A stretch of 64,000 nt of DNA from Bacteriovorax sp. BAL6_X (lineage in GTDB: Bacteria; Bdellovibrionota; Bacteriovoracia; Bacteriovoracales; Bacteriovoracaceae), in contig NZ_AUMC01000008.1 in the NCBI RefSeq assembly GCF_000443995.1, positions 213,910 through 277,909 on the forward strand, read 5' to 3'. The position numbers and the translations under genes are program-made. Under the pieces are notes generated by a model. That model did no database searches, had not been told where the DNA came from, and saw only the letters and a list, made by a program, of their open reading frames with translations. This document shows positions 1 to 8,048 of this stretch, one piece after another (position 1 is the first letter of the stretch; each line of letters begins with the position of its first letter).

Positions 1-1065
1 GCGAAGACGATTTCAATTCTAAAAAAGAGAAATATCACATTTACAGAAAAGCAACAGAATAGACTAACATCACCATTTGGAAGCCTTGCCTTTGCTTATG
101 TCTTTCAGACCCTGGCGACTTGGATTGACCTCCCTTCAGATGCGCTTGTTCTAGTCGTTAAGGCCTGTGATATTGTCATGGCCATATCCGTCGTATTTAT
201 CTTAAACCAACTCTTAACAGTTATCTGTCTCTATCTTGAAGATAAGGCACGTGAAACTGAAAATAAGTTTGATGATATTGTTGTTCCACTTATAAGAAAG
301 ACCGCCAGATTCTTTATCTATGCTGTCGGTATCATTTTTATTGGAGATGCATTAGAGCTAGACATGAAGTCAATCCTTGCAGGTATGGGAATTGGTGGTA
401 TCGCCTTTGCTCTAGCTGCCAAGGATACAATTTCGAACCTCTTTGGTTCATTCACGGTTCTCTTTGATAATCCATTCACAATTGGAGATTGGGTTAAGAT
501 TAACAATGATATCGAAGGTATTATTGAAGAAGTCGGAATGCGATCGACTCGAATCAGAACATTTCACAACTCGCTCTTATCCGTTCCAAATGGAAATCTG
601 ATCAACGCAAATATCGACAATCTTGGGCGCAGAAGATTTCGTCGCTTTAATACAACTCTTGGAATCGATTATGCGACACCACCAGAGAAGATAGAAAATT
701 TTTGTGAAAGTATTCGACAAATTATCGTTGCTCACCCAATGACAAGAAAGGATAATTTCCAAGTTTATTTTAATAGCATGGGAGCAAGCTCACTAAATAT
801 TCTCGTGTATATGTTCTGGGAAGTGCCAAGCTGGGATGATGAATTAAATGAGAAGCATAAATTCTTACTCGATATTCTGAGGGCCGCAAAAAAGCATGAA
901 ATTAACTTTGCCTTCCCAACTCAAACTCTTCACGTTCAACAAGATCCTGGTGTCACCTATTCGCCAGAAGACGTGAATTTTGATCGTTCACAGCAGATTG
1001 CAAATGAACTTGCGAGCGACAGATGGAATGCACCTAATCGCTCGTCTAAACTTCGATTAAAATAA
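1..1065 (+). CDS. MscS-family mechanosensitive ion channel, 5' end outside window
   Basis: The reading frame is open from base 1, so the gene begins before the window and the ATG at 178 is internal. The visible part starts in a transmembrane segment, then has the Gly/Ala-rich pore helix typical of MscS (GMGIGGIAFALAAKD, about residues 83-97 counted from the internal ATG), followed by the conserved NPF, GDWVKI and beta-domain segments and an alpha/beta C-terminal domain. MscS channels sit in the inner membrane and release osmolytes when tension rises; larger family members can have other gating roles. Because the N-terminus is missing, the number of extra membrane helices cannot be judged. The gene converges on the penicillin-acylase gene, leaving only 3 bases between the two stops. 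Family call is firm; exact subfamily is not. Confidence 0.93.
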   Translation, partial: AKTISILKKRNITFTEKQQNRLTSPFGSLAFAYVFQTLATWIDLPSDALVLVVKACDIVMAISVVFILNQLLTVICLYLEDKARETENKFDDIVVPLIRKTARFFIYAVGIIFIGDALELDMKSILAGMGIGGIAFALAAKDTISNLFGSFTVLFDNPFTIGDWVKINNDIEGIIEEVGMRSTRIRTFHNSLLSVPNGNLINANIDNLGRRRFRRFNTTLGIDYATPPEKIENFCESIRQIIVAHPMTRKDNFQVYFNSMGASSLNILVYMFWEVPSWDDELNEKHKFLLDILRAAKKHEINFAFPTQTLHVQQDPGVTYSPEDVNFDRSQQIANELASDRWNAPNRSSKLRLK

Positions 1066-1068
1066 AAT

Positions 1069-3375
1069 TTACAAAGGCCTTAGAGTTAATACTTTAGGGC
1101 CAGACTTCTTCATCAGCTCAAAGCTAAAAATTTGAGGACGATACTCATCATTCATAAAACGCTCTCTCTGATTATCATAATATGGGGAAAGCATATGGCC
1201 AGAATTTCCTAAAGGTAGAATTCCATAAGAAATATCAACATTAGCGAAATCGATAAGACGACGAGTACTAGGACCAGTTACCGGCGTATGCCCACTGTCA
1301 CAAGAAACACGTCGAATATGATTAATGCTATTAATCGAGCCATTTGCCTCATATGGCCCATGGTTAAATAGCTTTGCAAGGAAATCATTCTTAGCAAAAG
1401 GATGAGGCATCGTAAGTTGGTGAACACGCCCCCAACGCCATTGACTAATATCATCACCAAGCTTTGATTTCAAAAATTCAACAGACTCTTTAAATGCCAT
1501 TGAGATCACTAAATCACGATCTTCAACAGGAGCAGTCTTTTCAATATCCCACCAACTATCAAATGGTGTATCAAGTAGACGATAGTAGAAAATCCAAGAA
1601 TTAATGGCCTTGCAATACTTAGTGTAGTCCTCTCCCATCTCATCCATTAGAAGTTTACGAATACGCATATTAGTTTCATGAAATATAGAAGGTGCAACTT
1701 GCTCCTTACGCGAGTGTCCTTTCCAATCCATAAAAACTTCAAGGGCCTCTTCTTCAAGAGAGTTCATCGGATATTTCTTAACTGCATTATGAATGATTTT
1801 CTGCATCTTGCGATTATTTGAACTAAAGCTTGCAGTTTGTACCATCTTCTGAGAATCCATATCCCAGTTTTCACGAAGTTCGAGTGACTTGAGGATTGTA
1901 TTGTAGCGATTATCAGAATGCCAACCACCACGATGATAGATTCCTTCCTTCATTGTCTTAGGTGCATCATTAGCAGAAACAACAAAACCACTTTTAGGAT
2001 TAATTTCATGTGGTTTCTCGTCAAATGTATAAGTTCCTAAAATTTTTCGATCAGGAGTTTGTACAAGATCAGACTCAAGAGGATGAGACCTCTTATAACT
2101 GTCCCCCATAATTAGTCGAGCAATATTACCATCAGCATCAGCATAGACAATATTTAGGCCGGGTGACTTTACAATACTTGTGGCCTTCTTAATTTCGTCT
2201 AAGTTCTTTGCACGCCCTAGCCCATAAAATCCTTCAATAGGTTTATTGCCGTCTTGAAAGAAACTAAAATGAGCGGCGATATTCTTAGCGTCTTTATTAA
2301 CGGCCTCAACGATCTCATTAACAACCGGTCCTTTTTCACTCCACTTAATTTGAAAATCAATCGAGTCTTCTCCCTTAACTTTTATTAGTGAATCCTCAAT
2401 ACGAATAACTTCAAAATCATCATCTAATTGATAGAGATCAACATCATCTGTATAACTTATAGTTAATCCCCAACCTAGCTTACGATTATGTCCCATGGCC
2501 GGAAATGGAATAAGTGGTAGGAAGTGGCCATACATATGAAAGCCTTCTTCTTTATTCTTTATATTTGCTTCATACCAAATATTTGGTGCGGAGAAGTTAA
2601 TATGAGGATCACTTGCAAGAATTGGGCTTCTAGACTTTGTCTTTTTGCCAGAGATTGCCCAAGCATTTGAGCCTGTAAATGTACCGATACCTTTTAAAAG
2701 AGATTCATAGTCGATAAAGTTTGCATCAACGACACGTCTTAAGCGTTTTGAAAAGTCAACTTCGTTATTAGCGAATAGATATTTGAAGTCGCGATGTTTA
2801 ACCTTGGCCATAATACTTTGATAAGCAACTTCATTTCTTATAAATGGAGAAAAACTATAATTTAGATATACGAAGACACCATATATATCTTCAAGATCAA
2901 TTTTCTTTGGTTTAATTCCTAATAAGAAAAATTCAATTGGCCGTACATTATTTTCAAGATAGTAATTATAGCCGGCCATAAATGAATCAAGATCTTTTCT
3001 AACGATAGGATCTAGAGTCTTTAAAATGCCGTCACGAATATACTTTGAATTTAATGTACGAAATAGCTTATCAACGGGGATGAGATCAGGGCCTAATATT
3101 TCGGCAAGTCTTCCCTGTCCAGCACGACTAATTAGCTCATATTGAAAACTACGATCACTGGCCATTGAGAAGCCAAGAGCATAATTCATATCATGGCGGG
3201 AGTCCGCTTCGATGTGAACAACACCTTCGTGGTCACGATAAATCTTTGTTAAACCATTAAGTCCATCGATTTTAAGACTTCCATGCATTACAGGGAAAGA
3301 GCCTAAGAGCATAAAATAAACACAAGCGCTTATTAAAACAAAAAGGCCTATAGCAATACCTAGAATCTTTTTCAT
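1069..3375 (-). CDS. Penicillin acylase family (S45) Ntn hydrolase
   Basis: 768 aa with an N-terminal membrane or signal segment (about residues 4-25). The proprotein layout of S45 enzymes is clear: an alpha region up to about 235, then the autocatalytic cleavage motif GSNAWA in which Ser236 would become the new N-terminal nucleophile of the beta chain, and a C-terminal SGHMLSPYYDNQ element typical of the family. These periplasmic enzymes hydrolyse amide bonds: beta-lactam side chains, acyl-homoserine lactones or N-acyl amino acids. The substrate cannot be read from the sequence; quorum-signal or peptide amide hydrolysis are as likely as beta-lactams. It lies 9 bases downstream of the start of the next leftward gene's stop region (stop at 3385), so both could be one transcript. 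Confidence 0.93.
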   Translation of the reverse strand: MKKILGIAIGLFVLISACVYFMLLGSFPVMHGSLKIDGLNGLTKIYRDHEGVVHIEADSRHDMNYALGFSMASDRSFQYELISRAGQGRLAEILGPDLIPVDKLFRTLNSKYIRDGILKTLDPIVRKDLDSFMAGYNYYLENNVRPIEFFLLGIKPKKIDLEDIYGVFVYLNYSFSPFIRNEVAYQSIMAKVKHRDFKYLFANNEVDFSKRLRRVVDANFIDYESLLKGIGTFTGSNAWAISGKKTKSRSPILASDPHINFSAPNIWYEANIKNKEEGFHMYGHFLPLIPFPAMGHNRKLGWGLTISYTDDVDLYQLDDDFEVIRIEDSLIKVKGEDSIDFQIKWSEKGPVVNEIVEAVNKDAKNIAAHFSFFQDGNKPIEGFYGLGRAKNLDEIKKATSIVKSPGLNIVYADADGNIARLIMGDSYKRSHPLESDLVQTPDRKILGTYTFDEKPHEINPKSGFVVSANDAPKTMKEGIYHRGGWHSDNRYNTILKSLELRENWDMDSQKMVQTASFSSNNRKMQKIIHNAVKKYPMNSLEEEALEVFMDWKGHSRKEQVAPSIFHETNMRIRKLLMDEMGEDYTKYCKAINSWIFYYRLLDTPFDSWWDIEKTAPVEDRDLVISMAFKESVEFLKSKLGDDISQWRWGRVHQLTMPHPFAKNDFLAKLFNHGPYEANGSINSINHIRRVSCDSGHTPVTGPSTRRLIDFANVDISYGILPLGNSGHMLSPYYDNQRERFMNDEYRPQIFSFELMKKSGPKVLTLRPL

Positions 3376-3384
3376 GCTGATCTC

Positions 3385-4788
3385 TTAATTCTTAAATAGA
3401 TTGTTACTTTTAACTAATTCAACGACTTCCTCTGGAAGCATATTTTCCCAACCACTCTCATCCTTTTCGATCATCTCGATAACTGTTCGAGACCAGATTC
3501 CTGATGCATCATGATCATAACCTTCAAGATCAACGATTAGCTTGTTTTCACGAAGATACTTAACAAGGAACTCTAGCGAGCTATCATAAGTAACATCCGC
3601 AAAACTTAAGCGCTTCTTAGAATCATTATCGTCAGCACATGGATAGAGATATAATTTAGTATTTAGGCCAAAAAGTTCACCTAAACCACCAAGGATACCA
3701 AAGGACGTATTCTCATAGTGCTTGATATTTAAAATTTCATTTAAGTTATATGTGTTTGTGATAAAGGCAATTTGATTCTTAGCAATTGGTTGCAAGAATT
3801 GATTTAATTCGAAATATGAAGCGAAATTTGTGATCAAAACTTTTTGCTTTATCTTTGCAAGTAAATCAACACGAGCTAAGAAGTCAGCGTTATCAATTGA
3901 TGATGAACGTGAAAGAAGCTTTGACATTGAGATCTCTGAAAGAGTCACAACATTCTCACATTTCTCACTTGTACATAATAGCTCACGCCCAACTTTAAGA
4001 GCGTCAACATTACCCTTTGTTGGTGGTCTAAAAGAACCTCTAAGAACAACAAGTGGTTTGCGATATAAGTAATCCTTGATTTGAACAACTTTACCATTCT
4101 CATCAAACATCACGGCCGAAGTAAACTTTCTTTTAACAAGCTCTAAAGAAAGAATACGCGGATCAACACCATCAAAAGCAGGGCCTCTAACGTCAATCAT
4201 ATCAATTCTTAAACGACTTGCTGAAAGGTTATCCATTAGAGATGAAACGAGATGAGAAGAATCATTAGTATTATAGAAACAGCTGTGAATCATATTTACA
4301 CCAAGAAAACCAATGGCCTCTTGTTGTTGAAGATTTTCTTGATCCAGCATATTTACGTGAAGAATAAGATCAGATGGAGCAGCTCCTGCTTCATGTTGAA
4401 AACGAACACCAAGCCAACCATGACACTCACCGCGTCCCGAGTAACTTTTTGCAGCAACAGTATCGGCAAAGCAAAAGAATTTCGTTCCTTCTTCTCTTTG
4501 ATCCTTGAGACGCTTATACATCTTTGAAAATTCAGTCTCTAGCATCGTATGTAAACGACCTTGTGAAACATAACGTCCCGACGCTTCCACTCCGTAGATC
4601 GCATCAGAGATTTTCATATCATAAGCAGACATCGTCTTAGCAACAGTACCGGCCGCTCCACCAGCTCTAAAGAACTCGCGTGCAACTTCTTGACCTGCGC
4701 CAATTTCTGCGAAACTGCCGTAAACCTTATTATCTAAATTAATTTGTAATGCTTTTTGTTTTGATGATAGAATTTGGCAAAAATCCAT
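3385..4788 (-). CDS. Conserved protein of unknown function, 467 aa
   Basis: I do not recognise a characterised family. The protein is soluble, without signal peptide or membrane helix, and has well-formed conserved-looking stretches: GSFAEIGAGQEVAREFF near residues 24-40, GGAAGTVAKTMSAYD, SDAIYGVEASGRYV, and a GLGELFG motif in the C-terminal half. The N-terminal half looks like an enzyme core (Gly-rich turn plus FAEIGAGQ), the C-terminal half like an alpha/beta domain. Translation is leftward with ATG at 4788; the start region is only about 50 bases from the divergent ferredoxin gene, so the two share a promoter region. The penicillin-acylase gene follows after 9 bases and is probably cotranscribed. 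A nucleotide-related function has been suggested for similar proteins in my memory, but I would not rely on it. Confidence 0.8.
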   Translation of the reverse strand: MDFCQILSSKQKALQINLDNKVYGSFAEIGAGQEVAREFFRAGGAAGTVAKTMSAYDMKISDAIYGVEASGRYVSQGRLHTMLETEFSKMYKRLKDQREEGTKFFCFADTVAAKSYSGRGECHGWLGVRFQHEAGAAPSDLILHVNMLDQENLQQQEAIGFLGVNMIHSCFYNTNDSSHLVSSLMDNLSASRLRIDMIDVRGPAFDGVDPRILSLELVKRKFTSAVMFDENGKVVQIKDYLYRKPLVVLRGSFRPPTKGNVDALKVGRELLCTSEKCENVVTLSEISMSKLLSRSSSIDNADFLARVDLLAKIKQKVLITNFASYFELNQFLQPIAKNQIAFITNTYNLNEILNIKHYENTSFGILGGLGELFGLNTKLYLYPCADDNDSKKRLSFADVTYDSSLEFLVKYLRENKLIVDLEGYDHDASGIWSRTVIEMIEKDESGWENMLPEEVVELVKSNNLFKN

Positions 4789-4839
4789 AGTATAAATTCC
4801 TTAAAATTTTTTAGTTATAATAACAGCTTAGGACTCTAT

Positions 4840-5130
4840 ATGGCAAAAGAACACGACACTAATCTCTTTAAAAAGCACATCTTTATTTGCAAGAGCTGCA
4901 AGAAGAATGATTGTCCTATGCTTGAAGATGCCATGGCCTTAAAAAGCGAATTAAAGTCTTATTTCAATGAGAAATATGGAAAGGGCGTTGTTAGGGTGAC
5001 ATCAAGTGACTGCCTTGGAAAATGCCGTGAAGGTATCCATATTGTCAGTTATCCAGAGGCAAAGTGGTTTAAGGATGGCACAAAAAAGTCGGCCCGAGAC
5101 TTAATAGATTACGTAGATTCAAGTATTTAG
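4840..5130 (+). CDS. Thioredoxin-like [2Fe-2S] ferredoxin
   Basis: 96 aa. An upstream in-frame ATG at 4774 would overlap the divergent gene's start, so the ATG at 4840 (MAKEHD) is preferred. The protein has Cys17, Cys20 and Cys25 in an N-terminal IFICKSCKKNDC segment and Cys58 and Cys62 in SSDCLGKCREG, the C-x3-C half typical of thioredoxin-like [2Fe-2S] ferredoxins and of NuoE-like domains. The family binds one [2Fe-2S] cluster with four Cys, one set from each segment; which of the three N-terminal Cys are used cannot be told by reading. It would be a cytoplasmic electron carrier. The nearest neighbours do not reveal its redox partner. Confidence 0.85.
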   Translation: MAKEHDTNLFKKHIFICKSCKKNDCPMLEDAMALKSELKSYFNEKYGKGVVRVTSSDCLGKCREGIHIVSYPEAKWFKDGTKKSARDLIDYVDSSI

Positions 5131-5182
5131 CTGAAGTTCACAAAAAATTGACTTAGATTTATCAAATATTATCCGATAACGA

Positions 5183-5191
5183 TGATATAAT
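5183..5191 (+). promoter_or_regulatory. Extended -10 promoter ahead of a 37-aa peptide gene
   Basis: TGATATAAT is a perfect extended -10 (TG-N-TATAAT), 30 bases before the ATG at 5221. No good -35 lies at 16-18 bases: the TTGACT at 5148-5153 is 32 bases away. An AAGGAG ribosome binding site at about 5209-5214 follows. Confidence 0.55.
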
Positions 5192-5220
5192 ATCCTTAGG
5201 AAAGGAACCAAGGAGTGATT

Positions 5221-5334
5221 ATGTGGATTCCTGTTATCATCGTCGGTATTTTAGTTGGTATTGCTTCAGTGAAAGAAAAGCAGGCCCGCGAAAAAAGAGC
5301 TAAGGCCTACATCCCTATTAAAGTAAAAGATTAA
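5221..5334 (+). CDS. Small membrane peptide, 37 aa
   Basis: ATG at 5221 reads MWIPVIIVGILVGIASVKEK followed by a strongly basic tail and stops at TAA 5332-5334. It has one predicted transmembrane helix (residues 2-17) and a charged cytoplasmic tail (QAREKRAKAY). A clear ribosome binding site (AAGGAG, spacing 6) and an extended -10 promoter sit in front, and it fills the gap between the ferredoxin gene and hemB, so it is probably expressed. I recognise no family. Small single-span peptides of this shape often bind and modulate larger membrane proteins, but nothing here identifies a partner. Confidence 0.6.
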   Translation: MWIPVIIVGILVGIASVKEKQAREKRAKAYIPIKVKD

Positions 5335-5340
5335 ACAGAT

Positions 5341-6330
5341 TTAGTTTTTGGCAAATTGTACGGCCACTTCTTTAGCGAAATATGTTAAAATCATATCGCA
5401 TCCGGCTCGTTTAAAGCTCGTTAACATCTCCATTGCTACGGCATCGCCATCAACCCAACCGTTCTGGGCAGCAGCTTTTACCATTGCATACTCACCTGAC
5501 ACATTATAAGCAGCAACTGGAAGATTGGTACGCTCTTTCATCTTAGCGATGATATCAAGGTAGCTGATTCCTGGTTTAACCATTAAGATATCTGCTCCCT
5601 CAGCTTCATCAAGTTCAATTTCACGTAGGGCCTCAATTGTATTGGCAGAGTCCATTTGATAAGTCTTCTTATCACCTGCTTTAGGTGCACTATCAAGAGC
5701 ATCTCTAAAAGGTCCGTAAAATGCCGAAGCATACTTGGCCGTATAAGACATAATTTGAGTATTTGTGAACGAATCACTATCAAGGGCCTCACGAATAACG
5801 GCAATACGGCCATCCATCATATCTGATGGGCCAATAATATCACTTCCCGCTTGGGCCTGCGCAAGTGCCATGGCCGCAAGAATATCTAGTGTTTCATCAT
5901 TTAAAATCTCACCAGTCTTTTCACAAACAAGCCCATCATGGCCATCACTTGAGTAAGGGTCCATTGCAACATCTGTCATGATAAGCATACCAGGGCAAGC
6001 ATCCTTAATATCTTTAATTGTCTGTTGAAGAAGGCCATTTGGATTCTTTGATTCAGTAGCAAAGCGATCTTTAATTGAATCATCAAGAGCAGGAAATAGT
6101 GAAACACACTTAATACCTAAATTCCAAAGTTCTTTTACTTCCCTAACGATAAGATCACGAGAGTAACGATTAATCCCAGGCATTGATGTTACAGGAACTG
6201 TTTGATTTTGCCCGTCGATAATAAATAAAGGCATTATAAGATCATCAACAGTCAGAGTCGTCTCACGCATAAGAGATCTCATCGCATGATTCTTTCTATT
6301 TCTTCTTGGTCGAATATTATTTAAATACAT
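5341..6330 (-). CDS. hemB: Delta-aminolevulinic acid dehydratase (porphobilinogen synthase)
   Basis: 329 aa, full length for the family. HemB condenses two 5-aminolevulinate molecules to porphobilinogen in cytoplasmic haem synthesis. Active-site lysine segments are visible in YTAKYASAFYGPFRDA and ILMVKPGISYLD (the second is the Schiff-base Lys region), together with the PSDMMDGR motif. The metal loop reads DVAMDPYSSDGHDG, with Asp in place of the Cys residues of zinc-type enzymes, so this should be a magnesium/monovalent-cation type. The N-terminal RPRRNRKN... segment is typical. It lies 14 bases after the sufE stop on the same strand and is likely in an operon with it. Confidence 0.97.
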   Translation of the reverse strand: MYLNNIRPRRNRKNHAMRSLMRETTLTVDDLIMPLFIIDGQNQTVPVTSMPGINRYSRDLIVREVKELWNLGIKCVSLFPALDDSIKDRFATESKNPNGLLQQTIKDIKDACPGMLIMTDVAMDPYSSDGHDGLVCEKTGEILNDETLDILAAMALAQAQAGSDIIGPSDMMDGRIAVIREALDSDSFTNTQIMSYTAKYASAFYGPFRDALDSAPKAGDKKTYQMDSANTIEALREIELDEAEGADILMVKPGISYLDIIAKMKERTNLPVAAYNVSGEYAMVKAAAQNGWVDGDAVAMEMLTSFKRAGCDMILTYFAKEVAVQFAKN

Positions 6331-6344
6331 CTCTAAATTCCCTT

Positions 6345-6776
6345 TTATAGGCCCATTTGAATTTTAGTTTTAAATGCTAGTGCGTACATTGAAATTTGCT
6401 TAATCATACTTGAAAGCCCGTTGGCACGAGACATTGAAAGGTGCTGTCGAAGACCTATTGTATCTAAAAACTCAGGCCTTGTTGCGAGGATCTCATCCGG
6501 CGTGGCATCTGAATAAACACCTACAAGTATTGAAACAATTCCCTTAACGATGGCAGCATCACTATCGGCGCGAAAGTAAACCTTACCATCTTTAAGCTCA
6601 GGAATTAGCCATACTTGAGACTGGCATCCTTTCACTTTATACTCTTCTTTTTGTAAGTCTTCAGGTAGAGATTCCATCTCTTTTCCACGAGAGATGATAT
6701 GCATATAGCGATCTTCCCAATCACCAAAACCTTTGAATTCTGAAATAAGTGCGTCAACTCTTTCTTGTATTTGCAA
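6345..6776 (-). CDS. sufE: SufE-family cysteine desulfuration protein
   Basis: 143 aa, the usual SufE length. SufE accepts persulfide sulfur from a cysteine desulfurase and passes it to the iron-sulfur scaffold. The acceptor Cys is in the conserved VKGCQSQVWL segment, and the C-terminal GLRQHLSMSRANGL segment is also typical. It could equally be the CsdE paralogue. No sufBCDS genes are nearby; it sits between the 83-aa gene and hemB on the leftward strand, linking iron-sulfur and haem metabolism only by location. Confidence 0.92.
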   Translation of the reverse strand: MQIQERVDALISEFKGFGDWEDRYMHIISRGKEMESLPEDLQKEEYKVKGCQSQVWLIPELKDGKVYFRADSDAAIVKGIVSILVGVYSDATPDEILATRPEFLDTIGLRQHLSMSRANGLSSMIKQISMYALAFKTKIQMGL

Positions 6777-6818
6777 AATGAACTCCTTAAGTCAATATGT
6801 ATCGGAGTCTAGCATTTT

Positions 6819-7070
6819 TTAAATAATGCGTGAAGCAAACTCCACTACTTTTTCTATTTGAGCGGCCATGTGGTCAATAAATTTTTGAAGGGCAATGAAA
6901 AAGCCGTAATTTCCAACCTGATTCGTTAGCATCGCAATCATTGAATCCATAATATCAAGAAATGGTTGCAAACCAAATTTCTTTACCAATAATTCAAGAT
7001 AAGTAGCGACACCTTCCACGTCACGTCCTTCGTTAGTTACAACATATAATGGGTTCTTAATAGTGGCCAC
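6819..7070 (-). CDS. Hypothetical protein, 83 aa
   Basis: Not recognised. It starts with GTG at 7070, supported by an AGGAG ribosome binding site 6 bases upstream. The protein is mostly helical with several hydrophobic stretches (FLDIMDSMIAMLTNQVGNYGFFIALQKFIDHM) but no clear signal peptide; it may be peripheral or oligomeric. It follows the ParA gene by 30 bases on the same strand, so it may act with ParA, in the position where a ParB-like or cargo-adaptor partner would normally be encoded, although it has no helix-turn-helix that I can see. Confidence 0.7.
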   Translation of the reverse strand: MATIKNPLYVVTNEGRDVEGVATYLELLVKKFGLQPFLDIMDSMIAMLTNQVGNYGFFIALQKFIDHMAAQIEKVVEFASRII

Positions 7071-7100
7071 GAAAGCTCCTTTTTATCTCTTATACTATAG

Positions 7101-8000
7101 TTATAAAGTCGAATCGTTCCATGAATCAATTAAATTTGCGATTTTATTAAATTGTTCATGAAGCGGTCGATACTCCTTGGAATTATAGGCGTAGATCGAC
7201 TTTTTTGCGGCCTGAGACTTCACAATCTGGGCCTTATTAAAGAATGGAGCAATAAAGCGGTCATCTCCAGTTACTTTACGAATAAGTTCCTTAATTTCAT
7301 CAAGATCACTCTCCTCTTGCTTACGTCTAGTGTCCATTAAATTTGGAATATGCGTGATGATCTCAGGAAGCTTAACAATTTCCATATCCTCAATATCTGA
7401 GAGCATTCCATAGAAGTGCTCTAGGCCCTTCATTGAAAAGTCATCTGGCCTAAAGGGAACAATGACTCCATCACTCACACAAATACTATTAACAACTAAA
7501 AGCCCAAGCGTTGGAGGGCAATCAATAAGAATATAGTCATAGCGTTTTCTAATTCCAGCTTGCTCAATATATTTCTTTAAAATCATTTGCCTTGGAGAAC
7601 TTATGGCGGCCACACATAATTCAAATCCAGATAACTCTTGGGCCGAAGGAAGAAGGTCGACTCCCACATCAGTTTTTAAAACAACTTTTTCAAAAATAGT
7701 TGATGAATGTAAATGCTTAAGCTCTTTTACAGAGTTTAGTAGCAAGTTGAAAATACTGATGCTATTACGGCTTTCATCGTGTCCAAAAAGGTAACTCATA
7801 TTGGCCTGAGGATCCATATCAATAACTAGAACCTTATGACCTTTGTGGGCCAAGGCATGTGCCGTATTAAAACACATCGTTGTTTTACCAACTCCACCTT
7901 TTTGATTAAGAAAAGAAATGATTTTTCCCTTCCCTAAGTCTTGTGATTTTCCAGCACGATTGCGACCAAAGAACATAACCTTCTCCCAAGAATCATTCAT
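7101..8000 (-). CDS. ParA/MinD-type ATPase
   Basis: 299 aa. A deviant Walker A motif NQKGGVGKTT lies at residues 32-41, followed by VIDMDPQANMSY (Walker A') and YDYILIDCPPTLG (Walker B), then VPFRPDDFSMKGL. ParA ATPases use ATP-dependent binding to DNA to position chromosomes, plasmids or protein clusters. The first 25 residues precede the usual start of the fold and may be an interaction tail; another Met (M9) is a possible start. No parB or parS-like gene is adjacent, so this is an orphan ParA, probably a cargo-positioning type rather than the main chromosome segregation protein. Confidence 0.93.
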   Translation of the reverse strand: MNDSWEKVMFFGRNRAGKSQDLGKGKIISFLNQKGGVGKTTMCFNTAHALAHKGHKVLVIDMDPQANMSYLFGHDESRNSISIFNLLLNSVKELKHLHSSTIFEKVVLKTDVGVDLLPSAQELSGFELCVAAISSPRQMILKKYIEQAGIRKRYDYILIDCPPTLGLLVVNSICVSDGVIVPFRPDDFSMKGLEHFYGMLSDIEDMEIVKLPEIITHIPNLMDTRRKQEESDLDEIKELIRKVTGDDRFIAPFFNKAQIVKSQAAKKSIYAYNSKEYRPLHEQFNKIANLIDSWNDSTL

Positions 8001-8048
8001 TGACTTGATACTTGAAGATTATAGCATAATTTCAAATGTTAGCACCAA

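Noticed and set aside
4774..4839. Earlier in-frame start for the thioredoxin-like ferredoxin
   Set aside because: It would overlap the start of the divergent gene, and the ferredoxin fold begins after the ATG at 4840.
5148..5153. TTGACT as -35 for the 37-aa peptide gene
   Set aside because: It is 32 bases from the TATAAT, far outside the usual 16-18 base spacing.
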